This document shows positions 35,429 to 44,229 of a DNA stretch of 64,000 nt, piece after piece; position 1 is the stretch's first letter; each line of letters opens with the position of its first letter. The notes beneath the pieces were generated by a model, which was given only the letters and a program-made list of their open reading frames with translations, had not been told where the DNA came from and did no database searches. Position numbers and translations under genes: made by a program. The stretch comes from Vannielia litorea (GTDB taxonomy: Bacteria > Pseudomonadota > Alphaproteobacteria > Rhodobacterales > Rhodobacteraceae), in NCBI RefSeq assembly GCF_019801175.1, contig NZ_JAHVJR010000002.1, positions 124,001 through 188,000 of the forward strand, read 5' to 3'.

Positions 35429-37192
35429 TCAGCCCTGCTCCGCGTCCTCTTCATCATCGTCATCGCGGAGCGTGTCACGAATGGCCAGCGGGGTATCCTG
35501 TGCTTTCGCCAAGGTCCAGCCGATCTCGTGGCCATAATCGAGGACTTTGGCAGAAAGAACGATCTGACGCGCGGCGCGGGGCTTGATCCGGCCCTGTTCG
35601 AGGTAGACCGAAGGTTCAAGCGACAGCTCCGCCTTGCCGGAATAGCGGAAGACCCAGATCTCGCCAGACTTCAGCGCCAGCGAGACCGCGAGGCCGCCCA
35701 TGTCGACGGTCGCATCCACATCAGGGTGCAGGTGGAAGTGGGCGGTGAAACTTACGCCCTGCAGCTGCATCCGGGTCATTGCCGCGTCAAAGGCTTTGCG
35801 GGCGTCTTCGGTGAAGGCGCGGAGCGTGTCGGTGCCGGTGAGCAGACGGCCGGAGGGGTCAAGATCCAGCCGCCGCATATGGGTGAGGCCGTGGGTGGAG
35901 GCGTAGCCATCGTGACCGGCCAGAAGATGGGCGCCTGAAGAGTCGCCGGTGCGCTCCACCTTTACCTGCCCGGGCGTGTCTTCAAGAAACTCGCCACGCT
36001 GGCCAGCCGCAGGAGCCAACCGGGACGAGGAGTAGCGTTCTACCGCCAGCGTGGCGTGAGAGGCCGTGGCGCGGCCAGCCCGCCGCCAGCCCTCGCCGAA
36101 GCTTGCGCCTGAGCCGCAGGAGACAATCAACGGGCGGCGGCCCGAGGTCAGCTCGAAGCCGAGGGTGGAGGCATGGGCGCGGGCAGAGGCCGGGCCGCGG
36201 GGTGGACGGGCGGCGTCGACAATCACCGTGGTGCGACCTGCGGCCAGCCGGGCGTATCCCATCGAGAGCCCCTCACCCGGCCCCTCGCGCACGCCGGAGG
36301 CTGCGAGTGCCGCGTCCAGCCGACCCTCAAGCCCGCGCCCGCCGCCATGAAAGCGCGCCAGCCCGCCATCGGAATGGCGCAGGGCACGCAGGGTGGGGGT
36401 GATCCGGGCGATGGCGGCAGTGAGAGGGCGCGGCACCGGGTGGTCCGCATCCACAAGTGCATGCACCGCCCATGTGAGCAGCGTCAGCACCTCCATCAGT
36501 TCCTCGGGGTTGCGCGTTGGGATGCCGCCCTGCGCATCCACCTGCCGGTCGCATTCGCGGGAGAGGGCCTTCAGCGCCGGGTCCACGTGACCCTCCATCC
36601 CTTGCAGCGCGAGGCCCGCATAAATCAGGCCGGTCAGAGCCTCGAACCGGGGCAGGCCCGGCGCGGCGGAGCGCCATCGGCGGGACAGGAACCGGGTTTG
36701 CCCGGCGAGCGCCCTGAAATAGGCTTCGGACTGGTCCGAGCTTCGGCCATTCAGCAGAAAGATCGCGTGGTTGATCCAGCGGATCAGGCGGCGGCCGGTT
36801 AGATCGGGGGTCCACCCCGGGCCGCGGCCACGCCCGAAGCGCTCGATCCAGACCCACGTCCACCCTTGCGCCCTCTTGCGCGCCCGTAGGTCGCCGACGG
36901 CGGCGAGGTCATCGAGCCATGAAAAGCCCATGAGCGCCTCGGTGAACTCGGGGGCGGGGGCAGGCAGATCCCAGATCGGACGCTCGTCTCCCTGTGCTTC
37001 AACGAGGTAGCCGGCGAATAGGTAGGTGCCTGCCACCAGTTGCCGCCCCTTGGCGAAGCTGCCGATTGTGCGCGGTTCGGGGTGGCTGGTGAAGGCGGTC
37101 GCTGGGCGCGACCACGTTGCCAGCCGCGCCTGAAACCGATTGGCCATGCGCGCCCATTTCGCGGACGGATGCTTTGCGAGGATGCCTGCCAT
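35429..37192 (-). CDS. Heparinase II/III-family protein
   Basis: This protein of about 587 residues has an N-terminal alpha-toroid (RLIRWINHAIFLLNGR ... LRALRHSDGGLARFHGGG) and a C-terminal beta-rich domain (ARAHASTLGFELTSGRRPLIVSCG, HFHLHPDVDATVDMGG). This is the layout of heparinase II/III-type polysaccharide lyases. In this order the gene is regularly found between rsmB and purH and its substrate is unknown; an envelope polysaccharide is a guess. No signal peptide is evident. The start is uncertain: ATG 37192 or 37147, neither with a strong ribosome-binding site. Confidence 0.83.
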   Translation of the reverse strand: MAGILAKHPSAKWARMANRFQARLATWSRPATAFTSHPEPRTIGSFAKGRQLVAGTYLFAGYLVEAQGDERPIWDLPAPAPEFTEALMGFSWLDDLAAVGDLRARKRAQGWTWVWIERFGRGRGPGWTPDLTGRRLIRWINHAIFLLNGRSSDQSEAYFRALAGQTRFLSRRWRSAAPGLPRFEALTGLIYAGLALQGMEGHVDPALKALSRECDRQVDAQGGIPTRNPEELMEVLTLLTWAVHALVDADHPVPRPLTAAIARITPTLRALRHSDGGLARFHGGGRGLEGRLDAALAASGVREGPGEGLSMGYARLAAGRTTVIVDAARPPRGPASARAHASTLGFELTSGRRPLIVSCGSGASFGEGWRRAGRATASHATLAVERYSSSRLAPAAGQRGEFLEDTPGQVKVERTGDSSGAHLLAGHDGYASTHGLTHMRRLDLDPSGRLLTGTDTLRAFTEDARKAFDAAMTRMQLQGVSFTAHFHLHPDVDATVDMGGLAVSLALKSGEIWVFRYSGKAELSLEPSVYLEQGRIKPRAARQIVLSAKVLDYGHEIGWTLAKAQDTPLAIRDTLRDDDDEEDAEQG

Positions 37193-37323
37193 TGCGCTCT
37201 CGGGCTGCCCGTTGCGGGCCTGTTGTTGGTTGCGGCAGAGGATAAGGCCACGGGCGGCGGGTGTCACCTGCTGATCCGAACGCGCGGGGCATTCGGCGGA
37301 TTGGGTGCCGATTAGATCTGCCC

Positions 37324-38547
37324 TCAGGGCTTGCGCAGAACTGCCATGTAGAACCCATCCATCCCGCCACGATCCGGCCAGAAATCGGGCCGCAGACGAA
37401 GACCGTTGCCCGCGCGCCAGCTTTCCTCGATCCATTCTGCCTCTGGTCGAATGAGCTCATGGCCCTCGACCTGCTTTTCGCCCTCTTCGGGGAGCAGTGA
37501 GCACACGCAGTAGACAAGCCGCCCACCGGGTTTGAGCCAGCCCATCGCCCGCTCCAGCATTTGCGCCTGAAGCGCGAACAGCTCTTTCAACCCCTTGCCG
37601 TCTTTCACATGCGGCAGGTCGGGATGGCGGCGGATGGTGCCGGTAGCCGAGCAGGGGGCATCGAGCAGGATCGCGTCGAAGGCCTCTTCGGGCGTCCAAG
37701 TCAGCGCGTCAGCGGCGACCAGATTGGCGGACAGGCCGGTGCGGGCAAGGTTCTCATCGACCCGCTTCAAACGCCACTCGGAGAGATCGAGCGCGGTCAC
37801 CTCGGCACCGGCGGCGGCGAGTTGCATGGTTTTGCCACCGGGCGCGGCGCAGAGGTCAAGCACGCGTTCGCCGGGCTGGGGGGCGAGCAGTTTTGCGGGC
37901 ATCGCGGCGGCGGCATCCTGCACCCAGAACGCGCCCTCCTCGAAGCCCGGAAGCGCCGACACCTGCGCTGGCCCGGTGATGCGCACCGATCCACCGGGCA
38001 GGAGCGTGCCGCCCACGGCCTCGGCCAACGCTGCCGGGTCGCCCTTGGCGCTCAGGTCCAGCGGGGCGCCCGAACCGTGGGCCGCTTCGATCTGTGCCAC
38101 GACCGCATTGCCGTACGCGGCTCCGAGTCGCCCGCGCAGCCAGTTGGCCATACGCGTCGGCGGCGCGGCATCAAATGCGGCCTGCCCCTCCTCCGCGACG
38201 CGCCGCAGGACTGCATTGGCCATGCCGGCTGCCCGTGGTGAGACCTCACGGGTCAGACTCACCGCCTCGCTGACCACGCCATGCGCGGCCTCGCCCAGCG
38301 CCAGAAGTTCCACGGTCGCCAGCCGCAGCACATCGCGCACGGGGGCGGGCGGGGCCTTTTTGATGTAGGGCTTCAAAGCCGCATCTGCCGGGCCGAGATT
38401 GCGGAGCGTGGCGTTGGCCAGCCGCTGGGCACGGGCCATCACCTCGGGCGGCGCCTGCGTGGCGGCCACGAGTTCTGACATCATGATCCGCTGCGCCAGC
38501 ACACCCTTGATGAATGAAAGCGCCAGCTCGCGTGCCGCATCGGCCAT
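37324..38547 (-). CDS. rsmB: 16S rRNA m5C methyltransferase RsmB
   Basis: The 407-residue protein has an N-terminal NusB-like helical domain (about residues 1-130) and a Rossmann methyltransferase domain with SAM motif DLCAAPGGKTMQLA (about 231-244). The catalytic Cys pair is in DAPCSATG (Cys 299) and CVCSLLPEE (Cys 349). It methylates C967 of 16S rRNA. It is the first gene of the long minus-strand operon and diverges from the DUF1674 gene. Confidence 0.93.
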   Translation of the reverse strand: MADAARELALSFIKGVLAQRIMMSELVAATQAPPEVMARAQRLANATLRNLGPADAALKPYIKKAPPAPVRDVLRLATVELLALGEAAHGVVSEAVSLTREVSPRAAGMANAVLRRVAEEGQAAFDAAPPTRMANWLRGRLGAAYGNAVVAQIEAAHGSGAPLDLSAKGDPAALAEAVGGTLLPGGSVRITGPAQVSALPGFEEGAFWVQDAAAAMPAKLLAPQPGERVLDLCAAPGGKTMQLAAAGAEVTALDLSEWRLKRVDENLARTGLSANLVAADALTWTPEEAFDAILLDAPCSATGTIRRHPDLPHVKDGKGLKELFALQAQMLERAMGWLKPGGRLVYCVCSLLPEEGEKQVEGHELIRPEAEWIEESWRAGNGLRLRPDFWPDRGGMDGFYMAVLRKP

Positions 38548-38617
38548 TGGCCTTCCCCTTTTCCGGTTGTGCCTCGCGGGCTATATCACAGGCCAAGCCC
38601 TGACAAGGAGCGCCGAG

Positions 38618-38791
38618 ATGACCGACCGAACAGACCTGCCCCCCGAAGCCCAACGCGCCCTGGCCGAAGCAGAGGCGCGCCGAAAGGCTGCAAAGGCGGA
38701 AGAGCTGCCCAAAGAACTGGGCGGCCGCGATGGCCCCGAGCCGGTGCGCTACGGTGACTGGGAGAAGAAGGGCCTCGCGATCGACTTTTGA
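38618..38791 (+). CDS. DUF1674 (SDHAF4-like) small protein
   Basis: This 57-residue protein ends with the family signature PKELGGRDGPEPVRYGDWEKKGLAIDF. Mitochondrial members (SDHAF4) help assemble the flavoprotein of succinate dehydrogenase, so a similar chaperone role is expected. The start at 38618 has AAGGAG at good spacing; the frame upstream is antisense to rsmB. A perfect hairpin follows the stop. Confidence 0.88.
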   Translation: MTDRTDLPPEAQRALAEAEARRKAAKAEELPKELGGRDGPEPVRYGDWEKKGLAIDF

Positions 38792-38793
38792 GT

Positions 38794-38811
38794 GGTGGGT
38801 TGGCACCCACC
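38794..38811. terminator. Bidirectional hairpin between the DUF1674 gene and dapB
   Basis: GGTGGGT at 38794-38800 pairs perfectly with ACCCACC at 38805-38811 over a TGGC tetraloop, in a 26-bp gap between convergent genes. No T-run is present on either side, so termination strength is uncertain. Confidence 0.6.
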
Positions 38812-38817
38812 GCCCCA

Positions 38818-39636
38818 TCACGCCTCGCCGAGTCCCAACACATCCAGCATCGAGTAATGCCCCGGCTTGCGCCCCTGCCCCCAGAGCGCGGCCTTTAGCG
38901 CCCCCTTGGCGAAGAGGCTCCGGTCTGTCGCGCTGTGCGAGAGCGTCAAGCGCTCGCCCGGCCCGGCGAAGAGCACATCATGCTCGCCGATGATGTCACC
39001 GCCGCGAATGGCGGAGAAACCGATCTGCCCGCGTTTGCGCGCACCGGTGATGCCATCCCGCGCGGCCTCGTAGACATCCTTCAGCCCATGGCCGCGCCCC
39101 TCGGCGGCGGCCTCCCCCAACATCAGAGCGGTGCCGGAGGGGGCATCCACCTTGTGCCGGTGATGGCTCTCCACCACCTCGATATCGAAATCCTCGTCCA
39201 ACGCCGCCGCGACCTTCTTCACCAGCACCGTCAACAGGTTCACCCCGAGAGACATGTTGCCGGCTCGCACGACAACCGCATGGCGCGCGGCAAGGTCGAT
39301 CTTGGCGATGTCATCGTCGGTCAAACCGGTGGTGCCGATCACGTGGACCGCTCGCGCCTGCGCGGCCAGCCCGGCCATCTCGACAGTGGCGGCAGGGGCG
39401 GTGAAGTCGATCACCGCCTGTGCCTTGGACATTGCCTCAAGCGGGTCCGCGGTGACCGTAACGCCAAGCGCCGCGCCACCCATAGCCCCGCCCACATCTT
39501 GGCCCACCCACTCGTGGCCCTCGCGCTCCAGCGCGCCGGCGAGCCGCATCACCGGGCTCTCCTGCACCGATTGCACCAGCATCCGCCCCATCCGGCCGGA
39601 GGCTCCCATCACCACGATCCCGGGCACGTCCATCAT
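38818..39636 (-). CDS. dapB: 4-hydroxy-tetrahydrodipicolinate reductase
   Basis: The 272-residue DapB has the NAD(P) motif GIVVMGASGRMGRM, GTTGLTDD, the substrate and catalytic segment ESHHRHKVDAPSGTA with the His/Lys pair, and GARKRGQIGFSAIRGGDIIGEH. It performs the second committed step of the diaminopimelate-lysine pathway. It is divergent from rbfA by about 100 bp. An aminotransferase resembling DapC lies at 1977-3164 of this window. Confidence 0.97.
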   Translation of the reverse strand: MMDVPGIVVMGASGRMGRMLVQSVQESPVMRLAGALEREGHEWVGQDVGGAMGGAALGVTVTADPLEAMSKAQAVIDFTAPAATVEMAGLAAQARAVHVIGTTGLTDDDIAKIDLAARHAVVVRAGNMSLGVNLLTVLVKKVAAALDEDFDIEVVESHHRHKVDAPSGTALMLGEAAAEGRGHGLKDVYEAARDGITGARKRGQIGFSAIRGGDIIGEHDVLFAGPGERLTLSHSATDRSLFAKGALKAALWGQGRKPGHYSMLDVLGLGEA

Positions 39637-39736
39637 CGCTCATCGTCCTTCTCACGTTCGGCTCCGTTTAGCTGACGCCGCGCCACGGCGCAAAGGCCTG
39701 CTTGCGTGACGGCGGTGCGCGCCCTATGTCCGGCCC

Positions 39737-40150
39737 ATGGCGAAGAACAAGTTTCATGACGGTCCCGGCCCCTCGCAGCGACAGCTCCGCGTGGGCGAAA
39801 CCATCCGGCGCGCGCTGGCCCAGGTGCTTCAGCGCGGGGATGTGCATGACGATGAGTTAGCCCGCATGTCGATCACCGTTTCCGAGGTGCGCTGCTCGCC
39901 GGACCTGAAAGTTGCCACCGCCTACGTGATGCCTCTTGGTGGTTTTCATGCTGAAGAGGGCCTGGATGCGCTGCGCAGAAACCGCTCCGAGCTGCGCCGC
40001 GCGGTGAACAAATCTCTCGCGCTGAAGTTCTCGCCCGAGTTGCGCTTCAAGCTCGACGAAACCTTCGACCGCATGGACGACACCCGCCGCATGTTCTCGG
40101 AAGAGCGAGTTCGCCGCGATGTCGAGGCCGAGGACGATGGCGAGGATTAA
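39737..40150 (+). CDS. rbfA: Ribosome-binding factor A
   Basis: This 137-residue RbfA has the KH-like fold: RQLRVGETIRRALAQVLQRGD, ITVSEVRCSPDLKVATAYVMPLGG, and the C-terminal ALKFSPELRFKLDETFDRMDD. It has a short acidic tail. It assists late 30S maturation around the 16S rRNA 5' helix and cold adaptation. It is normally linked to truB and rpsO; here these lie 10-14 kb away on the opposite strand. It overlaps the next gene by 14 bp. Confidence 0.96.
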   Translation: MAKNKFHDGPGPSQRQLRVGETIRRALAQVLQRGDVHDDELARMSITVSEVRCSPDLKVATAYVMPLGGFHAEEGLDALRRNRSELRRAVNKSLALKFSPELRFKLDETFDRMDDTRRMFSEERVRRDVEAEDDGED

Positions 40151-40883
40151 CCGCCTCCTCGCTCCGCTGCTGGCGCTGCTCACCGCTGCGCCGCTCACTG
40201 CGGCGCCCGCCTGCCGCGATATCGCCCACGAGGGCCGCGCCTACACGCTTTGCACATTGGATGCGGCGGTCGACGACATCCGTCTGTTCCACAGCAACGG
40301 TGGCAAGGTGATCGGTAGTTTTGCCCGGCTCGAAGATATGCTGGCCGCTGATGGGCTCGAGCTGACCTTCGCAATGAATGCGGGTATGTATCACGACGAC
40401 CGCAGCCCTGTGGGCCTTTACCTCGAAGAGGGTCGCCAGACTGCGCCACTGGTAACCAACCCGGGGCCGGGCAACTTTGGCCTCGTGCCCAATGGAGTGT
40501 TTTGCCTGATGGATGGGTCGGCGGCTGTTGTGGAGACGCTGGCTTACGATGCAAACACACCTGCCTGCCGCTACGCATCGCAATCAGGCCCGATGCTGGT
40601 GCTGGACGGGGCGCTGCATCCGCGCTTTCTGCGGGACAGCACTTCCCGGCACTTCCGCAATGGCGTGGGAGTGGAGGCCGATGGTCGTACGATCCACTTT
40701 GTCATTTCCGACGAGCCGGTGACGTTTTGGGAGTTTGGCACGCTCTTTCGGGACGGACTCAGAACACCGAACGCCCTCTATTTCGATGGCTCCGTGTCGC
40801 GCCTCTTTGCACCAGAAGTCGGACGGCATGACACGGGCTTTCCGCTTGGTCCGCTGGTTGGGGCGGTGAAACCTAAAGGCTGA
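40137..40883 (+). CDS. Exported phosphodiester glycosidase-family protein (NAGPA/DUF2233)
   Basis: This 248-residue protein has a signal peptide (INRLLAPLLALLTAAPLTAAPA) and the NAGPA-type core: FAMNAGMYHDDRSPVGLYLE, NGVFC, SQSGPMLVLDG and RHFRNGVGV. Mammalian NAGPA removes GlcNAc from phosphodiesters; bacterial members are thought to act on envelope glycans. The ATG at 40137 lies within the rbfA end (14-bp overlap); ATG 40119 in frame is an alternative. It is probably periplasmic and co-transcribed with rbfA. Confidence 0.87.
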   Translation: MARINRLLAPLLALLTAAPLTAAPACRDIAHEGRAYTLCTLDAAVDDIRLFHSNGGKVIGSFARLEDMLAADGLELTFAMNAGMYHDDRSPVGLYLEEGRQTAPLVTNPGPGNFGLVPNGVFCLMDGSAAVVETLAYDANTPACRYASQSGPMLVLDGALHPRFLRDSTSRHFRNGVGVEADGRTIHFVISDEPVTFWEFGTLFRDGLRTPNALYFDGSVSRLFAPEVGRHDTGFPLGPLVGAVKPKG

Positions 40884-40983
40884 AACGCAGGACGCGGCAA
40901 GCCGTGCAGGGCACGCGAACAAGCCTTCTCACGTCGAGATTCCCCCTCGCAGAATCGCTCACCGCCATGCTACCCCTAGTAGC

Positions 40984-42831
40984 ATGAACGCGCCGAAGCC
41001 CAATATAAGCCCTAGCCCGCCGCAAATCCGGCAGCTCGACGAGACGGTTATCAACCGGATCGCCGCGGGTGAGGTTGTGGAGCGCCCGGCTTCTGCGGTG
41101 AAAGAGCTGGTCGAAAACGCGATTGATGCAGGGGCGACGCGGATTGAGATCAGCATCTCTCATGGCGGCAAGACCCTGATCCGGGTCACCGACGATGGCT
41201 GCGGCATCCCGGCGGAAGACCTGCCACTTGCCCTCTCGCGCCACGCGACCTCCAAGATCGACGGCTCTGACCTTCTCGATATTCGCTCTTTCGGCTTCCG
41301 GGGCGAGGCGCTGCCGTCGCTCGGCGCGGTGGGGCGGCTCACCATTACGTCGCGGCCCACCCGTACCGACGCGCATAGCATCGCCTGCGCAGGTGGCACG
41401 CTTGGCCCGGTCAAACCTGCTGCGCTCACATCTGGCACCCAGGTCGAACTGCGCGACCTGTTTTATGCCACGCCTGCACGACTCAAGTTTTTGCGGTCGG
41501 ACCGCGCAGAAACTCAGGCAATCTCCGAGGTGGTAAAACGCCTCGCCATGGCCGAGCCGTTCATCGGCTTCACCCTGCGCGATGAATCCGGCGGCGAGCC
41601 GCGTGTCACGTTCCGTGCTGATGCGCAATCGGGCGACCTGTTCGATGCGCTTGCCGGTCGCCTTGCCACAGTTCTGGGGCGGGACTTTGCAGAAAACGCC
41701 ATTCGTCTCGACGCCGAGCGCGAGGGCATTCACCTCACTGGATATGCCGCACTACCGACCTATTCTCGGGGTTCTTCGGTTGCGCAGTTCCTCTTCGTCA
41801 ATGGGCGGCCGGTTAAGGACAAACTGCTGATCGGCGCCCTGCGCGGGGCCTATGCCGACTATCTCAGCCGTGAGCGCCACCCGGCGGCGGTACTCTTTCT
41901 CGATGTCGATCCGCAGCGGGTGGACGTGAACGTACATCCCGCCAAATCCGAGGTACGCTTTCGAGAGCCGGGTGTGGCGCGGGGCTTGATCGTCAGCGGC
42001 ATTCGGCATGCGTTGGCCGAGGCAGGTCATCGCGCCTCATCGACCATCGCTGGCGAAGTGCTTGGTGCGATGACGCCTGAACGGGCCGAGGCGCCGGAGG
42101 CGCCCCGCATCTACCAGATGGACCTCGCCGCGCGGGACCGCGCACAGAACTACCGCTGGCCCACGCCTGTGGTCGAGCCGATGGGGTTTGCCGAGGCACC
42201 GACCGGTCGGGTCGAAGAAACGCCGCAGGGCATGGATGAAACCCTCACCCATCACCCGCTTGGCGCTGCCCGCGGGCAGGTACATGAGAACTACATCATC
42301 GCCCAGACAGAGAGCGGCATGGTCATCGTTGACCAGCACGCTGCCCACGAGCGCCTTGTTTATGAAAAGCTCAAGCGCCAGATGGCAGCGAATGGCGTTG
42401 CCGCGCAGGCGCTGCTGATCCCCGAGATCGTTGAACTTTCGGAGCAAGACGCGTCGACCCTTTTGGCGCATGCCGAAACCTTCACCCGCATGGGACTGAC
42501 CCTCGAGCCCTTCGGACCTGGCACCATTGCCGTACGGGAAACCCCGGCGATTCTTGGTGAGATCAACGCCGAAGCCATGCTGCGCGATGTGCTAGACGAG
42601 CTGGACGACATCGGCGAGAGCCAGTTGGTGCAGGAGCGGCTCGAAGCCATCCTCTCTCGCGTTGCCTGCCACGGATCGATCCGCTCTGGCCGCCGGATGC
42701 GCGCCGAGGAGATGAACGCGCTGCTGCGCGAGATGGAGGCGACGCCTCACTCGGGACAGTGCAACCACGGACGGCCCACCTACGTGGAGCTGAAGCTGCA
42801 CGACATCGAGCGGCTCTTCGGGCGCCGATGA
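40984..42831 (+). CDS. mutL: DNA mismatch repair protein MutL
   Basis: This 615-residue MutL has an N-terminal GHKL ATPase (VINRIAAGEVVERPASAVKELVENAIDAGA, DDGCGI, GFRGEALPS) and the FVNGRPVKD dimer region. The C-terminal domain contains the endonuclease motif DQHAAHERLVYE (DQHAx2Ex4E, about residue 450). As in most bacteria without MutH, it should nick the nascent strand after MutS recognition. Its stop overlaps the rmuC start (ATGA). Confidence 0.98.
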   Translation: MNAPKPNISPSPPQIRQLDETVINRIAAGEVVERPASAVKELVENAIDAGATRIEISISHGGKTLIRVTDDGCGIPAEDLPLALSRHATSKIDGSDLLDIRSFGFRGEALPSLGAVGRLTITSRPTRTDAHSIACAGGTLGPVKPAALTSGTQVELRDLFYATPARLKFLRSDRAETQAISEVVKRLAMAEPFIGFTLRDESGGEPRVTFRADAQSGDLFDALAGRLATVLGRDFAENAIRLDAEREGIHLTGYAALPTYSRGSSVAQFLFVNGRPVKDKLLIGALRGAYADYLSRERHPAAVLFLDVDPQRVDVNVHPAKSEVRFREPGVARGLIVSGIRHALAEAGHRASSTIAGEVLGAMTPERAEAPEAPRIYQMDLAARDRAQNYRWPTPVVEPMGFAEAPTGRVEETPQGMDETLTHHPLGAARGQVHENYIIAQTESGMVIVDQHAAHERLVYEKLKRQMAANGVAAQALLIPEIVELSEQDASTLLAHAETFTRMGLTLEPFGPGTIAVRETPAILGEINAEAMLRDVLDELDDIGESQLVQERLEAILSRVACHGSIRSGRRMRAEEMNALLREMEATPHSGQCNHGRPTYVELKLHDIERLFGRR

Positions 42832-44066
42832 TCGAGATTGGTGGACAGCCCTTCGCCCTGACCGACCCGCGCGTGATCGCGGTGCTGGCCGGTGCGCTGC
42901 TCATCGTGATCCTGCTTTGGCTCTTGATTGCCACCGTCCGCCGCGCTGGCCGAGCCGCTGAGGCGGCTGGACAGATCGGCACCGTTTCAAAGGCGGTCGA
43001 GGCGCTTGCACAGGGTCAGCATGAGCTTGGCGGGCGGATCGCTTCCGTCTCCGAAAGCCAGCAAACGGGCCAAGCTCAGATCGTGGCTGCTATGGAGGCG
43101 CGTCTGGCCGAGGTTCAGGCTCAGGTGGCCGACCGGCTGCACCAGACCGCGCTGCACTCAGCACGCACGCTCAACGACATGCAGGAAAAGGTGAACGAAA
43201 CGCTTGCGGGCAGTTCCAAGCAAACCGCCACCTCGCTGACCCAGCTCACAGAGCGGCTGGCACAGATCGACAAGGCGCAGGCCAATATCGAGAAGCTCTC
43301 CGGCGATGTGCTCGGCCTTCAGGACATTCTGAGCAACAAGCAGACCCGCGGGGCGTTTGGCGAGATCCAGCTGAACGATATCGTTTCCAAAGCGCTCCCG
43401 CGGGACAGCTACACGCTGCAAGCCACGCTCTCGAACGGCAAGCGAGCGGACTGCCTGATTCACCTGCCCAACCCGCCCGGCCCGATCGTGATTGATGCCA
43501 AGTTCCCGCTGGAGGCTTACGAGCAACTCCGCGCCGCGACGAGCGATGCCGAGAAAGCTGCCGCCGGTCGGGCCCTGAGGGCCGCGGTGAAAACCCACAT
43601 CACCGCCATTTCCGAGCGCTACATCGTTGAGGGTGAAACCGCTGATGGGGCGCTGATGTTTCTTCCTTCCGAGGCGGTCTATGCCGAGTTGCACGCCAAC
43701 TTTGCCGAAGTGGTGCGCGAGGGCTTTGCGGCCCGGGTCTGGATCGTGTCGCCCACGACCTGTATGGCCACCCTCAACACCATGCGCGCGGTGCTGAAGG
43801 ATGCCCGGATGCGCGAGCAAGCGGGGGCTATCCGCAAGGAGTTGGCGCTGCTCCATGCCGATGTGGACAGGCTCGGCACACGTGTGGGCAATCTCGACCG
43901 GCACTTCGGGCAAGCGGCGAAGGACATCGAAGAGATCAAGATCTCTGCCGAGAAGGCGGGCAAGCGGGCGCACAGGCTCGATGCCTTCGACTTCGAGGAG
44001 CTGGCTCCCGAAGAGCCTGCGCAGGTCGTTCCCCTTGGCAGCCCTGCGACCGGGCCATCCAGCTGA
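42828..44066 (+). CDS. rmuC: DNA recombination protein RmuC
   Basis: The 412-residue protein has an N-terminal membrane helix (VIAVLAGALLIVILLWLLIATV) and a long coiled coil (about residues 40-150). The RmuC nuclease-like core follows: KQTRGAFGEIQLNDIV, VIDAKFPLEAYEQL, FLPSEAVYAEL and WIVSPTTCMATLNTMRAV. RmuC limits DNA inversions at short inverted repeats and has a predicted restriction-nuclease fold. It starts on ATGA overlapping mutL, so the two repair genes are translationally coupled. Confidence 0.95.
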   Translation: MIEIGGQPFALTDPRVIAVLAGALLIVILLWLLIATVRRAGRAAEAAGQIGTVSKAVEALAQGQHELGGRIASVSESQQTGQAQIVAAMEARLAEVQAQVADRLHQTALHSARTLNDMQEKVNETLAGSSKQTATSLTQLTERLAQIDKAQANIEKLSGDVLGLQDILSNKQTRGAFGEIQLNDIVSKALPRDSYTLQATLSNGKRADCLIHLPNPPGPIVIDAKFPLEAYEQLRAATSDAEKAAAGRALRAAVKTHITAISERYIVEGETADGALMFLPSEAVYAELHANFAEVVREGFAARVWIVSPTTCMATLNTMRAVLKDARMREQAGAIRKELALLHADVDRLGTRVGNLDRHFGQAAKDIEEIKISAEKAGKRAHRLDAFDFEELAPEEPAQVVPLGSPATGPSS

Positions 44067-44229
44067 AAGCTGCTCAATCGCAGGGCAATGGCATTAAATT
44101 AGGCGTGATCTCAGGCCCAGTGTGAACCCTCCGGTTACCAGCGCGTTATAATGGGAGCGGGGCGGCATGGAATCACTTTGCCCGCACCCATATTTTCAGA
44201 ACGCGGCGTTTCCACGGAGGAGAGATTTC

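Noticed and set aside
36173..36802. Plus-strand frame opposite the heparinase-like gene
   Set aside because: Antisense shadow without ribosome-binding site or domain.
44124..44152. Sigma-70 promoter upstream of the atypical SDR gene
   Set aside because: The TATAAT is perfect but the sequence 17 bp upstream (GAACCC) is a poor -35, so it was only mentioned under the gene.
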